A stretch of 37,098 nucleotides of DNA from an uncultured Spartobacteria bacterium. Its GTDB lineage: Bacteria > Verrucomicrobiota > Verrucomicrobiia > Chthoniobacterales > Chthoniobacteraceae. Position numbers and translations under genes: made by a program. Of the stretch, positions 17,326 to 24,822 are shown one piece after another (the first letter of the stretch is position 1; every line of letters begins with the position of its first letter). Location: the NCBI GenBank assembly GCA_903901425.1, contig CAIURC010000026.1, positions 1 through 37,098 on the forward strand, read 5' to 3'. The notes beneath the pieces were generated by a model, which made no database searches, had not been told where the DNA came from, and was given only the letters and a program-made list of their open reading frames with translations.

Positions 17326-18720
17326 ATGGACTCGATTCCCTTCCTTTCCCTTGGCCTCGGCACCCTTCTGGGCACCGCAGTCCTCACCCTTCGTCCGCGG
17401 AGCGGCAACCGGAAGACAGCCATCGGAGCGGTCTGCTTTGCGCTCCTGTGTTTTGCTGGTGCAGCAACCGAAGTCCTTGGACACAGCCACGCCCCCTTCG
17501 AGGATCCGTGGGTGAAAAGCCTTCGGGCCGACGTGCTCACCGTGCTGCCGATGGTGTTCTACACGGTCCTCACCCTGGTATCCCTCATACTCGCCCCGAA
17601 ACGGGACACCATGGGTGCCGCGCCGGCCGGAATGCTGCTGCTCGCAACGGGAACGGTCACCGCTTACTGCGCGGCAAGTCTTCCGCTGCTGGCTGCGGGA
17701 TGGTGGATCACTGCAGTTCCCTTTGTTTTGAACCTGTTCGGACCATCACCCGCCCGCGGCATTCACTCGCTCTTTCTGTGCACCAGCGCCGCCTTGGTGA
17801 CCGCATTCTGCATTCTCATCCACTCCAGCTCACTCGAGTCATTCTCCCGGGCAGGCTCCGTTGCATTCCTACTCGTCATTGCAGCAGTGGTGGTGCGCAA
17901 AGGGCTTTTCCCCCTCCACTCCTGGGTGGTGACTTCCTTTGAACACGGGCCGCTCATCCCTGCCGTGCTCCTTTTCAACGGGCATCTGGGGGCGCTGCTC
18001 ACGGCGAGAACCGAGGCGGTCAAACTCCCGGGTTTCGCCCACAGCGCACTGGACTGGCTTTCCATCGCCGCCCTGCTGACGGCTTTGATCTCCAGTTTCC
18101 GCGGGTTTGCCGAAAAGACACCGCGCCGCCTGCTGGCCTTTGTGTGTATCAGCCAGGCGTCCTTCATCCTTGCCGGCCTGGCCACGTGCAACCGCCAAGG
18201 CATCACCGGGGCGCTCTTGCACTGGTTTGTCGTCGCCGTGGCTTCCACCCTGCTCGCCTCAATTCTCCGCATCCTGGAAGTCCGCGTCTTGGACGTTGCC
18301 AATCCCTCTGGCCACCTCGGTCTCGCAATCCGCGCCCCGCGGCTCGCCACATTTTTTCTCATCGGCGCACTGGCCTTGATTGGTCTCCCGGGCACCCTCG
18401 GGTACAATGCCGAGGATCTCCTTTTCCACGGGGCACTGCAGAGCCATCCCTGGCTCGGGATCTGTCTGCTGGCCGCAACGGCATTCAACGCGATCAACCT
18501 TCTCCGACTCCACTCCACCCTCTTCCTTGGCGTTCTCCCGAAACACGTGCTCCACATTCCCGACGCGCTCCCGAGAGAACGCTGGCCGGCCGCGGCCTGT
18601 GTGGTCGCACTCGTAGCGGGAAGCCTGCTTTCTTCCCGCGTCCTGCCGTTCATCTCCGGTGTCACAGACGGTCTGCATCCCACCCCAACCCATCACGCAC
18701 CGAACTCCGTCGGCGACTAA
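17326..18720 (+). CDS. Second antiporter-like (NuoM/NuoN-type) subunit of the DAB operon
   Basis: A 464-residue integral membrane protein starting 8 nt after dabB, so in the same operon. It resembles the proton-pumping subunits of complex I. The TM7-region lysine motif is present (VVRKGLFPLHSWV, about residue 190, then GPLIPAVLLFNGHLGALL), as is a KTPRRLLAFVCISQASF helix boundary. So is the late ALIGLPGTLGYNAEDLLF segment that dabB's product lacks. In the place of the TM5 glutamate (GWE in NuoL) it reads LLAAGWWITAVPF, so that acid is missing. It could complete or regulate the ion path of the DabA-DabB complex. A degenerate DabB duplicate without transport function is the alternative. The family is certain enough; the exact role is not. 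Confidence 0.82.
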   Translation: MDSIPFLSLGLGTLLGTAVLTLRPRSGNRKTAIGAVCFALLCFAGAATEVLGHSHAPFEDPWVKSLRADVLTVLPMVFYTVLTLVSLILAPKRDTMGAAPAGMLLLATGTVTAYCAASLPLLAAGWWITAVPFVLNLFGPSPARGIHSLFLCTSAALVTAFCILIHSSSLESFSRAGSVAFLLVIAAVVVRKGLFPLHSWVVTSFEHGPLIPAVLLFNGHLGALLTARTEAVKLPGFAHSALDWLSIAALLTALISSFRGFAEKTPRRLLAFVCISQASFILAGLATCNRQGITGALLHWFVVAVASTLLASILRILEVRVLDVANPSGHLGLAIRAPRLATFFLIGALALIGLPGTLGYNAEDLLFHGALQSHPWLGICLLAATAFNAINLLRLHSTLFLGVLPKHVLHIPDALPRERWPAAACVVALVAGSLLSSRVLPFISGVTDGLHPTPTHHAPNSVGD

Positions 18721-18786
18721 CCCAGACCCGGGAAGACGGAATTGGGTCCGTCTCAAGTCGCTCCACAAGAGTCGCTCCAAAAGAAA

Positions 18787-18820
18787 AAGCGGTATCCGGA
18801 GTTCGTCCCGGATACCGCTT
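18787..18820 (-). terminator. Terminator for the minus-strand secreted-protein gene
   Basis: A perfect 13-bp stem (AAGCGGTATCCGG 18787-18799 with 18808-18820) and 8-nt loop. On the minus strand it is followed by TTTCTTTT, so it terminates the 18840-19436 gene. It lies between convergent genes and may also stop the DAB operon. A near direct repeat, AGTCGCTCCACAAG then AGTCGCTCCAAAAG, precedes it. Confidence 0.82.
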
Positions 18821-18839
18821 AAAGCAAAATAGGTTGTCC

Positions 18840-19436
18840 TTATTTCTTGGCGGGAACCAGAGGTGCCAACGCGGTCACGATCTCCTTGGCTTGCCCGGAC
18901 CACGCGGCGCTCAGCTTGGACATCTGGGGATCCGTGGACTTGGCGACTTTGTCCAAAACTTTGCTCAACTCCGTCATCTCCTCGCTCATCAGGAGACACC
19001 ACGCCGCAGAGTACTCGAGCTTCTTATCGTCCTTCCGTGCGCGGGGTGCCTTGGGATTTCCCGGCTTCGCAGGGGAGAGAATTTCCATCCGTTTCCGATC
19101 CTTGGGAGAAACGGCCGTGGGCAATTCGGCAGTCGGAATGAGGACAGCCGCATCACCGTACAACCCGTTCTTAAGTTTCGAAGCAGCAGTCATCGCCTTC
19201 CAACCTTCCTCCGGCAGGAGCGTCGGCTCGTCCTTTCTCCGGTGCACTACGGCGGTCAACAAAGTGTCCACCAAGTAGAGGCTTTCCAAGATCTCCTTTA
19301 CCACCGTCTTGTCAGATCCCGAGACCAGTTTGGGTTTGGCTGGAGCCGCCGCAGGCGTAGTCGCGGGAGACTGAGCAAAGATCGGGGTACCCAGCAGAAG
19401 ACTGCCGGCCAGCAGGACAGAGGGGAGAGTTCTCAT
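18840..19436 (-). CDS. Secreted protein of unknown function
   Basis: I do not recognise this 198-residue protein. An N-terminal signal peptide is clear (TLPSVLLAGSLLLGTPIFAQ, cleavage near residue 22). It is followed by an Ala/Pro-rich linker and then a mostly helical, Lys-rich domain with amphipathic stretches such as KTVVKEILESLYLVDTLL and EEMTELSKVLDKVAK. There is a single cysteine in the mature part (AAWCLL), and no lipobox or membrane helix after the signal. Likely periplasmic. It has its own terminator downstream, and the kinase gene upstream ends 99 nt away, so the two might be co-transcribed. No enzymatic motif is seen. Confidence 0.75.
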   Translation of the reverse strand: MRTLPSVLLAGSLLLGTPIFAQSPATTPAAAPAKPKLVSGSDKTVVKEILESLYLVDTLLTAVVHRRKDEPTLLPEEGWKAMTAASKLKNGLYGDAAVLIPTAELPTAVSPKDRKRMEILSPAKPGNPKAPRARKDDKKLEYSAAWCLLMSEEMTELSKVLDKVAKSTDPQMSKLSAAWSGQAKEIVTALAPLVPAKK

Positions 19437-19493
19437 GCGCTGCGTTTAGTGTAACTCAGCCCGGCTTGGCAAGCACACCCCGGAATTTTTTGC

Positions 19494-19543
19494 GCCCCAC
19501 TGAGACTGGCTCGACGCCGCCCCACAGAAACTGGCTCAACGCC
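19494..19543. repeat. 25-bp tandem duplication over the kinase stop codon
   Basis: Two adjacent 25-bp copies (19494-19518 and 19519-19543) differ at four positions; both contain CTGGCTC followed by R-ACGCC. The second copy holds the TGA stop of the sugar kinase (complement of 19536-19538); in the first copy the matching triplet is TCG. The other copy is therefore non-coding 3' sequence. Confidence 0.7.
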
Positions 19544-20540
19544 GAACCCGGCCACCGCCCACGCCGTTCACCAAAGCCATTGCCTCGTGCAAATTCACGC
19601 GGGCGTAATCTCCCGGAATCGTGTGCTTCAACGCGCTCACCGCAACCGCCAGATTGAGGGCATCCCCCGGAGACTGCCCACGCAGCAGCCCGAAAATTAA
19701 TCCCCCGGTAAAACTGTCTCCGGCTCCCAGCCGGTCCACAATCTTGACCTCGTGCCATGGTGTCTCCCAGAACTGCCCCCCCTCAAAAAAAGCTCCTCCC
19801 CACTGGCAGGCGTCCGCATGTTCTGCCCTACGCCGGCTCATGGCGACCTGTTTGAACCCATACCGCTCCATGAGTTCCTGCGCAACCGGGTGTTCCCCCT
19901 CCGATTTCACCCCGAGAATGCCACGGGCCTCTTCGGGGCCGCACAGACAAAGGTGCGCCCCCTCCACCAGCGGCCTCAAAACCTGCCCAGCACGCTCTTG
20001 GGTCCAGAGTTTTGCCCGGTAGTTCATGTCAAAACTCACCCGGATCCCAAGACGCCGCGCGGCGACCACCGCTTCCCGTGTCAACTCCGCCGCCTTGTCG
20101 GACAGCGCGGGCGTGATTCCCGACCAGTGCAGCCAAGACGCTCCCGCCAGCAACGACTCCCAGTCAAACTCGGCCGGATCCGCCATCGCGATGGCACTTC
20201 CTGCCCTGTCGTAGATCACGTTCCCAGGCCGCTGCCCCACCCCCTGCTCCAGAAAATACACCCCGATCCGGTCCCCCCCGCGTACGGAACGATCCACGCG
20301 CACCCCCAAAGCCCGGAGTTCGTCCAAGGCGCGCTGGGCAACCGGGTTCTCAGGGAGCTTAGTGAGAAACTCAGCCCCCCCTCCCAGTTGGGCCACCGTC
20401 ACCGCCACGTTCGCCTCGGCTCCGCCAAATGTAACCTCGAAACTCTCTGCCTGCGCAAAACGCTGCCGGCCCGGAGTCGTGAGCCTAAGCATCAACTCAC
20501 CAAAGGTGACCAGCATGGAATCAGAGGGGCTTGATTTCAT
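19536..20540 (-). CDS. kdgK: PfkB-family sugar kinase, probably 2-keto-3-deoxygluconate kinase
   Basis: A 334-residue ribokinase/PfkB-family enzyme, probably phosphorylating 2-keto-3-deoxygluconate with ATP in uronate or pectin-type sugar breakdown. The N-terminal part has VTFGELMLRLTTPG and the substrate-side FGGAEANVAV (about residues 36-45). The C-terminal PfkB signature is DRLGAGDSFTGGLIFGLL, with the catalytic Asp in GAGD. The combination of GE.M.RL...P and FGGAEANVA fits KDG kinases better than ribokinase or fructokinase. The ATG at 20540 is preferred to a TTG two codons upstream; no clear Shine-Dalgarno decides. The upstream spacer holds the terminator of the small basic protein gene, so the kinase likely has its own promoter or depends on read-through. 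Substrate assignment is moderate. Confidence 0.82.
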   Translation of the reverse strand: MKSSPSDSMLVTFGELMLRLTTPGRQRFAQAESFEVTFGGAEANVAVTVAQLGGGAEFLTKLPENPVAQRALDELRALGVRVDRSVRGGDRIGVYFLEQGVGQRPGNVIYDRAGSAIAMADPAEFDWESLLAGASWLHWSGITPALSDKAAELTREAVVAARRLGIRVSFDMNYRAKLWTQERAGQVLRPLVEGAHLCLCGPEEARGILGVKSEGEHPVAQELMERYGFKQVAMSRRRAEHADACQWGGAFFEGGQFWETPWHEVKIVDRLGAGDSFTGGLIFGLLRGQSPGDALNLAVAVSALKHTIPGDYARVNLHEAMALVNGVGGGRVRR

Positions 20541-20582
20541 CGCCAAATTTCACGGCACAATCCGCAAGCGAGGATCCGCCCA

Positions 20583-20611
20583 AAAAAAGAAAGCGGAGTG
20601 TGAGCTCCGCT
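20583..20611 (-). terminator. Terminator of the small basic protein gene
   Basis: A 7-bp stem (AGCGGAG 20592-20598 with CTCCGCT 20605-20611) with a 6-nt loop, followed on the minus strand by TTTCTTTTTTTG. Classic intrinsic form, 53 nt after the stop codon. Confidence 0.8.
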
Positions 20612-20663
20612 CTCTTAAAGACTTGGATCACCGATCGAAGCGGCAAGCACTCCAGATCCGGTG

Positions 20664-20819
20664 CTATTCCTCAGGCTTGGTCTTCCGAAGACCAATGACT
20701 TTGTCTCCAGCCTGGAACTGGCCCCGCTTCTTGAGCAGATCCACACGTTCAAACCGTTTGAGCACGTTCCGCTTGGCTGCAATGGTGCTCGTTCCTTTCA
20801 AACTCCGATGTTGCGACAT
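20664..20819 (-). CDS. Small basic protein (Verrucomicrobia/Chlamydia type, ribosome-linked?)
   Basis: A 51-residue, highly basic protein beginning MSQHRSLKGTSTIAAKRNVL and ending KVIGLRKTKPEE. It matches what I recall of the 'small basic protein' family that is nearly universal in Verrucomicrobiota and Chlamydiota and has been suggested to be ribosome-associated. It has 15 Lys/Arg against 6 Asp/Glu and no hydrophobic segment. A GGGAG lies about 12 nt upstream, and a -10-like TATAGT is on the minus strand at 20854-20859, about 35 nt before the ATG. A strong terminator follows. It therefore looks like an independently transcribed, highly expressed gene. The family name is from memory; function is unproven. 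Confidence 0.85.
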   Translation of the reverse strand: MSQHRSLKGTSTIAAKRNVLKRFERVDLLKKRGQFQAGDKVIGLRKTKPEE

Positions 20820-20927
20820 AAAAATTGATTCTCCCTTTGTCTGGGGGGCCGAAACTATAGATGCCTGATCCTGCTAGGGAAGTCCTAATTTCGCCGAACA
20901 CACCTTTTTTAATGTCCGCCCCCCGGT

Positions 20928-21386
20928 TCATCCCCCCGCACGACGCCGGATGGTGACCCGCTTCATCCGGGCATCACCCGGCGGACTCCATGTCGCCAGA
21001 GTTTCGTCCCCCGCAAACATCTGGTGCACCAAGCGCCGCTCGTAGGAGTTCATCGGATCCAACGCCACGGAACGCCCAGTCTCCCTCACCCCCTGCGCCA
21101 ATTCACGAACGCGGCCCAGAAAATCCTCGTCCCGCCTTTGCCTCCACTGGTCCACGTCCAACTGAACCCTGCCCCCTTCGTACCCGGAAGCCTGAAGAAT
21201 CCGGTTCAACAGGAGCTGCAGGTCCTCAAGGTTGCCCCCTCCGGCGTCACCCAACAGTTCACGACCACCCCCGTGCATCTGCAAAACCAGACCCAGAGGG
21301 CCATTCTGCTCCTCAATCTGGCAATCCACGGCGAGCAAACCCAGAAACGTTTCCAACACTTCTTTGGGATCCTTCGGACTGTTCAT
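20928..21386 (-). CDS. jag: KH-R3H RNA-binding protein, Jag/KhpB type
   Basis: A 152-residue RNA-binding protein with a type II KH domain (LVLQMHGGGRELLGDAGGG then NLEDLQLLLNRIL, about residues 30-65). An R3H domain follows (VALDPMNSYERRLVHQMFAG, with the Arg-x3-His pair RRLVH), ending VTIRRR. The N-terminal Jag-N domain of longer homologues is absent. The ATG at 21386 is chosen; the frame is open to 21497, but the upstream part has no family resemblance. Its place directly after yidC in the rpmH-rnpA-yidD-yidC series is the classical one for jag and supports the call. It probably modulates RNA and cell-envelope processes in the cytoplasm. The spacer to yidC is 151 nt. Confidence 0.88.
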   Translation of the reverse strand: MNSPKDPKEVLETFLGLLAVDCQIEEQNGPLGLVLQMHGGGRELLGDAGGGNLEDLQLLLNRILQASGYEGGRVQLDVDQWRQRRDEDFLGRVRELAQGVRETGRSVALDPMNSYERRLVHQMFAGDETLATWSPPGDARMKRVTIRRRAGG

Positions 21387-21537
21387 GCTGTTTGAAAACT
21401 CCGGGAGCAACTCGAGATCGCCCCACCGTCTTTGAACGGACTGAGCTCCCAAGCACACCCCAACCTCCCAAGACCCAACCAGCGGAGTCCGCCGCACTCA
21501 AGGCGGAATATTTTACGCCCCAAAAAACAACGCCAAC

Positions 21538-23370
21538 TCAGGCCCGTGCCCGGGTCCGTCCCAACATTTTCTCCAGCTTGGGCGTCTCCTGATTCTTGGT
21601 TGCAAGAAGCTGAACAATCGAAAACAGGTTCTGAACCGTCCAGTACAACGCCAGCGCAGAGGCAAAGTTGTAGCAGAAGAAAATGAAGATCAACGGCATG
21701 AACATGAAGATCCGCTGCTGGGCCGGGTCTCCGCTCTTGGGCTGGATCGCCATCTGAACAAACATGGTGACCGCCATGATCAGGGGCAGCACGTTGATCG
21801 GAAAGTTCAACAGGCGCGCCACCGTGTCCGGCTGGGAGAGGTCCTGCACCCAGAGAAAACTGCTGTTCCTGAGCTCCACCGCCTTGCCGAGCATGTTGTA
21901 AAACCCGAAGAAAATTGGGATCTGGACGAGCATCGGGAGGCACCCCCCGAACGGATTCACCTGGTAGTCCTTGTACAACTGCATCACCTCGGCATTCAAC
22001 CGAGCCGGGTCGTCCTTGTACTTCTCGCGCAACTGGGTCATCAGGGGCTGCAGCGCAGACATACGCTTCATGGAGGCCGTCGCCTTGTTCTGCATCGGCC
22101 AGAGCACCGTCTTGATGATCAACGTCAGCACGACAATCGCCCAGGCGTAGCTTCCCAACCAACCCTTCAACACGTTCATCGAACTGAGCAGAAACTTGCT
22201 CACCAAACCAAATGTCCCGAACGCCAGGATGTCAGCCTGATCCTGGCCCATCTTGGCCAGACGCCCGTACTCCCTCGGCCCAACGTACAAATCGAACCCC
22301 TGTGTGAAGCCCTCGCCAGAATTGAGCACCCGCCCGGGCAAACCCAGCGCCGCATCCACCCCCTGCCGCGGAACCCCCGCCTTGGCACCCTCCGTAGACC
22401 GCCCGGAAGCCAGCCATGCAGCATCCGAAACCGAAAATCGCCGCGCCCAAGCTTGGTTGCCGTACTGCAAGCGCTGCACTTCGCTCGTTGCCTTCAGGTC
22501 CACGTCCGAAGTCACCAGCGAACAGAAGTACTGGTTGGTCACGCCGACCCAACTGAGCTTTTCCGCAGACTCAGTGAAAGTCTCGCTTGCAGTCCGCCTG
22601 GAGAAAAATCCGCCCCCGTTAAACCAGTTGAGATCCACGAACTTTCCGCCATTGTCGCGGTACATGTGGAACCCGGTGTAAATCGGCATGTCCCTCTGGT
22701 GCAGGGGCGCTGCGGAACCGGCATGAACGTAATAACCCGGCAGAGTCAGCGGTTCACCGCCTTGGTTGGTCACCGTCAGCTCCAGCCGCAACCCGTACTC
22801 GCCTGCTCCCCCCTTCGAAACGGATTCTTCAGGCGGCAAAACAAACCGTTTCACCCAGCGGACCTGACGCGCGTCCGTCCGCTCAAAACGAATCGCCCGG
22901 CCTCCCGGCTCCACCTCAAAACTGTGCGGCTTCCGGACACCGTCCCCAGCCACCTCGGTGACCGCGCCGATCGGGACTTCGCCAAACTCGTTCAAAACCA
23001 AAACCGCACCCTGCTCAGATTTGTGGCCCAACAAACGGGCGGCCACCACCCCGCCCCCGAGATTGCTGAAAACGTACTCGGTGGATCCGATCTTCAACGG
23101 CGTTTTTTCCTCCTTCACGGAAACCGCTGCCGTGCCACCCGCTGCAGCCGTTTCCGGTGCCGGCTGAGATGCGGCACCCGGAGCCGACTGGCTTCCGGCA
23201 GAGCCCGTCACAACCGCAGGTTCCGCCGCTTTCGCTGCCTGAGCTGTCTGGGCTGCCTGCTTCTGTGCATCGGCCGCACGCTGAACCTGCCGGGTGTAAT
23301 ACACCTGCCACCCGCCAAAACCCAAAACGGCCAGAACAATTCCAACGATTCCTTTGCGATCTATATTCAT
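21538..23370 (-). CDS. yidC: Membrane protein insertase YidC
   Basis: A 610-residue YidC/Oxa1 insertase of the Gram-negative form. The N-terminal helix is at about residues 5-25 ([20 protein letters not shown]), followed by an Ala/Gln-rich linker and a large periplasmic P1 domain (about 80-370). The insertase core has the helices [18 protein letters not shown], then [20 protein letters not shown], and the last ones [20 protein letters not shown] and [13 protein letters not shown]. The hydrophilic-groove arginine expected of the family is not marked here. The ATG at 23370 overlaps the yidD stop (ATGA), so the two are coupled. The frame is open 58 codons further upstream, but that stretch overlaps yidD and is rejected. 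Confidence 0.96.
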   Translation of the reverse strand: MNIDRKGIVGIVLAVLGFGGWQVYYTRQVQRAADAQKQAAQTAQAAKAAEPAVVTGSAGSQSAPGAASQPAPETAAAGGTAAVSVKEEKTPLKIGSTEYVFSNLGGGVVAARLLGHKSEQGAVLVLNEFGEVPIGAVTEVAGDGVRKPHSFEVEPGGRAIRFERTDARQVRWVKRFVLPPEESVSKGGAGEYGLRLELTVTNQGGEPLTLPGYYVHAGSAAPLHQRDMPIYTGFHMYRDNGGKFVDLNWFNGGGFFSRRTASETFTESAEKLSWVGVTNQYFCSLVTSDVDLKATSEVQRLQYGNQAWARRFSVSDAAWLASGRSTEGAKAGVPRQGVDAALGLPGRVLNSGEGFTQGFDLYVGPREYGRLAKMGQDQADILAFGTFGLVSKFLLSSMNVLKGWLGSYAWAIVVLTLIIKTVLWPMQNKATASMKRMSALQPLMTQLREKYKDDPARLNAEVMQLYKDYQVNPFGGCLPMLVQIPIFFGFYNMLGKAVELRNSSFLWVQDLSQPDTVARLLNFPINVLPLIMAVTMFVQMAIQPKSGDPAQQRIFMFMPLIFIFFCYNFASALALYWTVQNLFSIVQLLATKNQETPKLEKMLGRTRARA

Positions 23371-23702
23371 GACTTCTGATCTTTCTCGCTTTTGCCGGCA
23401 CCAACCGAAACACACTCGCAGCGGGCTACCGTCCACGGCTCCCCGCACGCCGAACCGCAGTTCGCGGAAACAGGCCTCGGAACCGGATCCCAGCCGGCCC
23501 CGCCCCACGGCTGACACCTCCCAATCCTCAGCAACCCCAACCAAGCCCCCTTGAAAACGCCGTGAACCTCCATCGCCTCAAGGCAGTAATTGGAACACGT
23601 TGGCTGATACCGGCACCCCCCTCCAGGACCCGTGATCCATGCAAGCACCGGAGAAACCGTCTTCTGATACCCCCAGATTAACCAGCGGAAAATCAGCAGC
23701 AT
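23367..23702 (-). CDS. yidD: YidD membrane protein insertion efficiency factor
   Basis: A small inner-membrane-associated protein that assists YidC-dependent insertion. The family core is [20 protein letters not shown] then [20 protein letters not shown], with the conserved Cys pair and the G-x-W-L-x-L-x-R-I-x-R-C-x-P-W-G-x-x-G-x-D-P-V pattern. ATG 23702 gives 111 residues. A TTG at 23714, overlapping the rnpA stop (TTGA), would add MKDC and is equally possible. A 30-residue C-terminal tail has four extra cysteines ([18 protein letters not shown]) and is not part of the usual domain. It is coupled by 4-nt overlap to yidC. Confidence 0.93.
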   Translation of the reverse strand: MLLIFRWLIWGYQKTVSPVLAWITGPGGGCRYQPTCSNYCLEAMEVHGVFKGAWLGLLRIGRCQPWGGAGWDPVPRPVSANCGSACGEPWTVARCECVSVGAGKSEKDQKS

Positions 23703-23710
23703 ACAGTCTT

Positions 23711-24085
23711 TCAACCGGGAAGACCGGCCTTCCGGCCCAGATTGACCCAGTCCCGAAAAATCCCGTCAAACGTGGCTTCACCCGCAGACCTGCGGGCCAC
23801 CACCACCAACCAAAACCCTTCCAATCGGGTGCGCTCCCTCCGGAAAACCTCCCGCACATAACGGCGGACACGGTTTCGTTCCACCGCTCCACCCACTTTC
23901 CTTGAAGTAATCACCCCAAGACGCCCCGTGGCACCCACAGAAGCGCCATTTGGCGAGACAGGCGGGACACGAAGCACGTTCAGGAAAAGGAACCGCCCAG
24001 CATACGACCGCCCCTCCTTCCGAACCTGACCGAACTCGGAGGAGTCTACAATGCGAGCAGACCGCGGAAAAGTCTGGGTCACCAT
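23711..24085 (-). CDS. rnpA: Ribonuclease P protein component
   Basis: A 124-residue RNase P protein subunit, which binds the RNA subunit and pre-tRNA leaders during 5' maturation. The diagnostic RNR motif is [18 protein letters not shown] (about residues 66-83), preceded by [11 protein letters not shown]. The N-terminal [20 protein letters not shown] is the usual leader-binding region. ATG 24085 is the only good start. It ends one nucleotide from, or overlapping, yidD. The spacer to rpmH is 159 nt, wider than the frequent few-nucleotide arrangement. Confidence 0.95.
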   Translation of the reverse strand: MVTQTFPRSARIVDSSEFGQVRKEGRSYAGRFLFLNVLRVPPVSPNGASVGATGRLGVITSRKVGGAVERNRVRRYVREVFRRERTRLEGFWLVVVARRSAGEATFDGIFRDWVNLGRKAGLPG

Positions 24086-24244
24086 AGGGCTCTAAACCGG
24101 TGCCGCCGCAGAATACGGACGGAACGTGAGCAAAGACATGCACCACATGGGACGAGACGGATGGCATCCCGCACCAACTGCAGGCGAACCACCCAGGAAA
24201 CGAGCAACCTCGATCGCAGCTTGGGCCCAGCTTCAGGCCGTTGT

Positions 24245-24418
24245 TTAGGCCTGAGTGTGACGCGCAAAGTGCACTTCCACACCCTTGGGAAGCAAGCGCT
24301 TCCGCCCGTGCGCCCGGCGCCGGGAAAGAATCGCACGCCCATTCTTGGTTTTCATCCGCGCACGAAAACCAAACTGCTGTTTCCGGGTCCGCTTGGAAGC
24401 CTGATAAGTCCGTTTCAT
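24245..24418 (-). CDS. rpmH: 50S ribosomal protein bL34
   Basis: A 57-residue bL34, starting [20 protein letters not shown], then [20 protein letters not shown], with the highly conserved GFRARM-x-TKNGR-x-xL-x-RRR-x-x-GR core. It carries about 12 residues beyond the usual end ([12 protein letters not shown]), a C-terminal extension relative to the 46-residue E. coli protein. It is the first gene of the minus-strand rpmH-rnpA-yidD-yidC-jag group, and a good sigma-70-type promoter lies about 86-113 nt upstream. Confidence 0.96.
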   Translation of the reverse strand: MKRTYQASKRTRKQQFGFRARMKTKNGRAILSRRRAHGRKRLLPKGVEVHFARHTQA

Positions 24419-24503
24419 AAAGCCTGTTGTGTTTAAATTCTTTCAGTTTCCTCGGTATCCGACCGCTGTTCGGCCCGGATGCGACCGGAAAAAATAGGGC
24501 GCA

Positions 24504-24531
24504 AAGATACCCGTCAACCCCGCCCTGTCAA
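24504..24531 (-). promoter_or_regulatory. Sigma-70-like promoter of rpmH
   Basis: On the minus strand, TTGACA (complement of 24526-24531) is separated by 16 nt from TATCTT (complement of 24504-24509). A perfect -35 and 4/6 -10 match, facing rpmH, with a leader of about 80 nt. Confidence 0.65.
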
Positions 24532-24577
24532 CCCAGGACCTGGAAATATGCAAGGGTTTCCTGCGTTTCCCAAAAGG

Positions 24578-24709
24578 TTAGTGCCCTTTTGACTCCGGTT
24601 TCTCGGCCTGAACAGGCGGGTTCCCAGGCAGCGGATGCTTCTCGCAACCCGCAACAAAAACCAACCCCGCCACAATCACAGCACAAGCAAACAACGATTT
24701 CCGGTTCAT
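24578..24709 (-). CDS. Small lipoprotein of unknown function
   Basis: A 43-residue lipoprotein precursor. It has a basic start (MNRKS), a hydrophobic helix (LFACAVIVAGLVFVAG) and a lipobox VAGC with the acylated cysteine at residue 22. A short Pro-rich mature tail follows (EKHPLPGNPPVQAEKPESKG, then H). Mature length would be only 22 residues. It is divergent from trpA, 113 nt away, and ends about 45 nt upstream of the rpmH promoter. A 7-bp hairpin (CAAAAGG 24571-24577 with CCTTTTG 24585-24591) overlaps its stop codon and may end the transcript. No homologue is recognised. The intact signal, lipobox and stop make it a credible gene. Confidence 0.72.
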   Translation of the reverse strand: MNRKSLFACAVIVAGLVFVAGCEKHPLPGNPPVQAEKPESKGH

Positions 24710-24822
24710 ACGGCCCGCACCCTAGGATCTCCAGAGCCTCTTGCCAACCGCGTTTTCCGACTCCTGATAACCCCCAAAAAATCCTGTGCATTCTCGCAGA
24801 TCCCTCCAGAATCCCCCACCCC

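Noticed and set aside
21387-21497. N-terminal extension of the Jag-like protein
   Set aside because: The frame is open but the sequence has no Jag-N features, and the ATG at 21386 begins a normal helix before the KH domain.
24079-24342. 87-codon minus-strand frame spanning rpmH and the gap to rnpA
   Set aside because: It overlaps most of rpmH out of frame and its translation is Arg-rich without family features.
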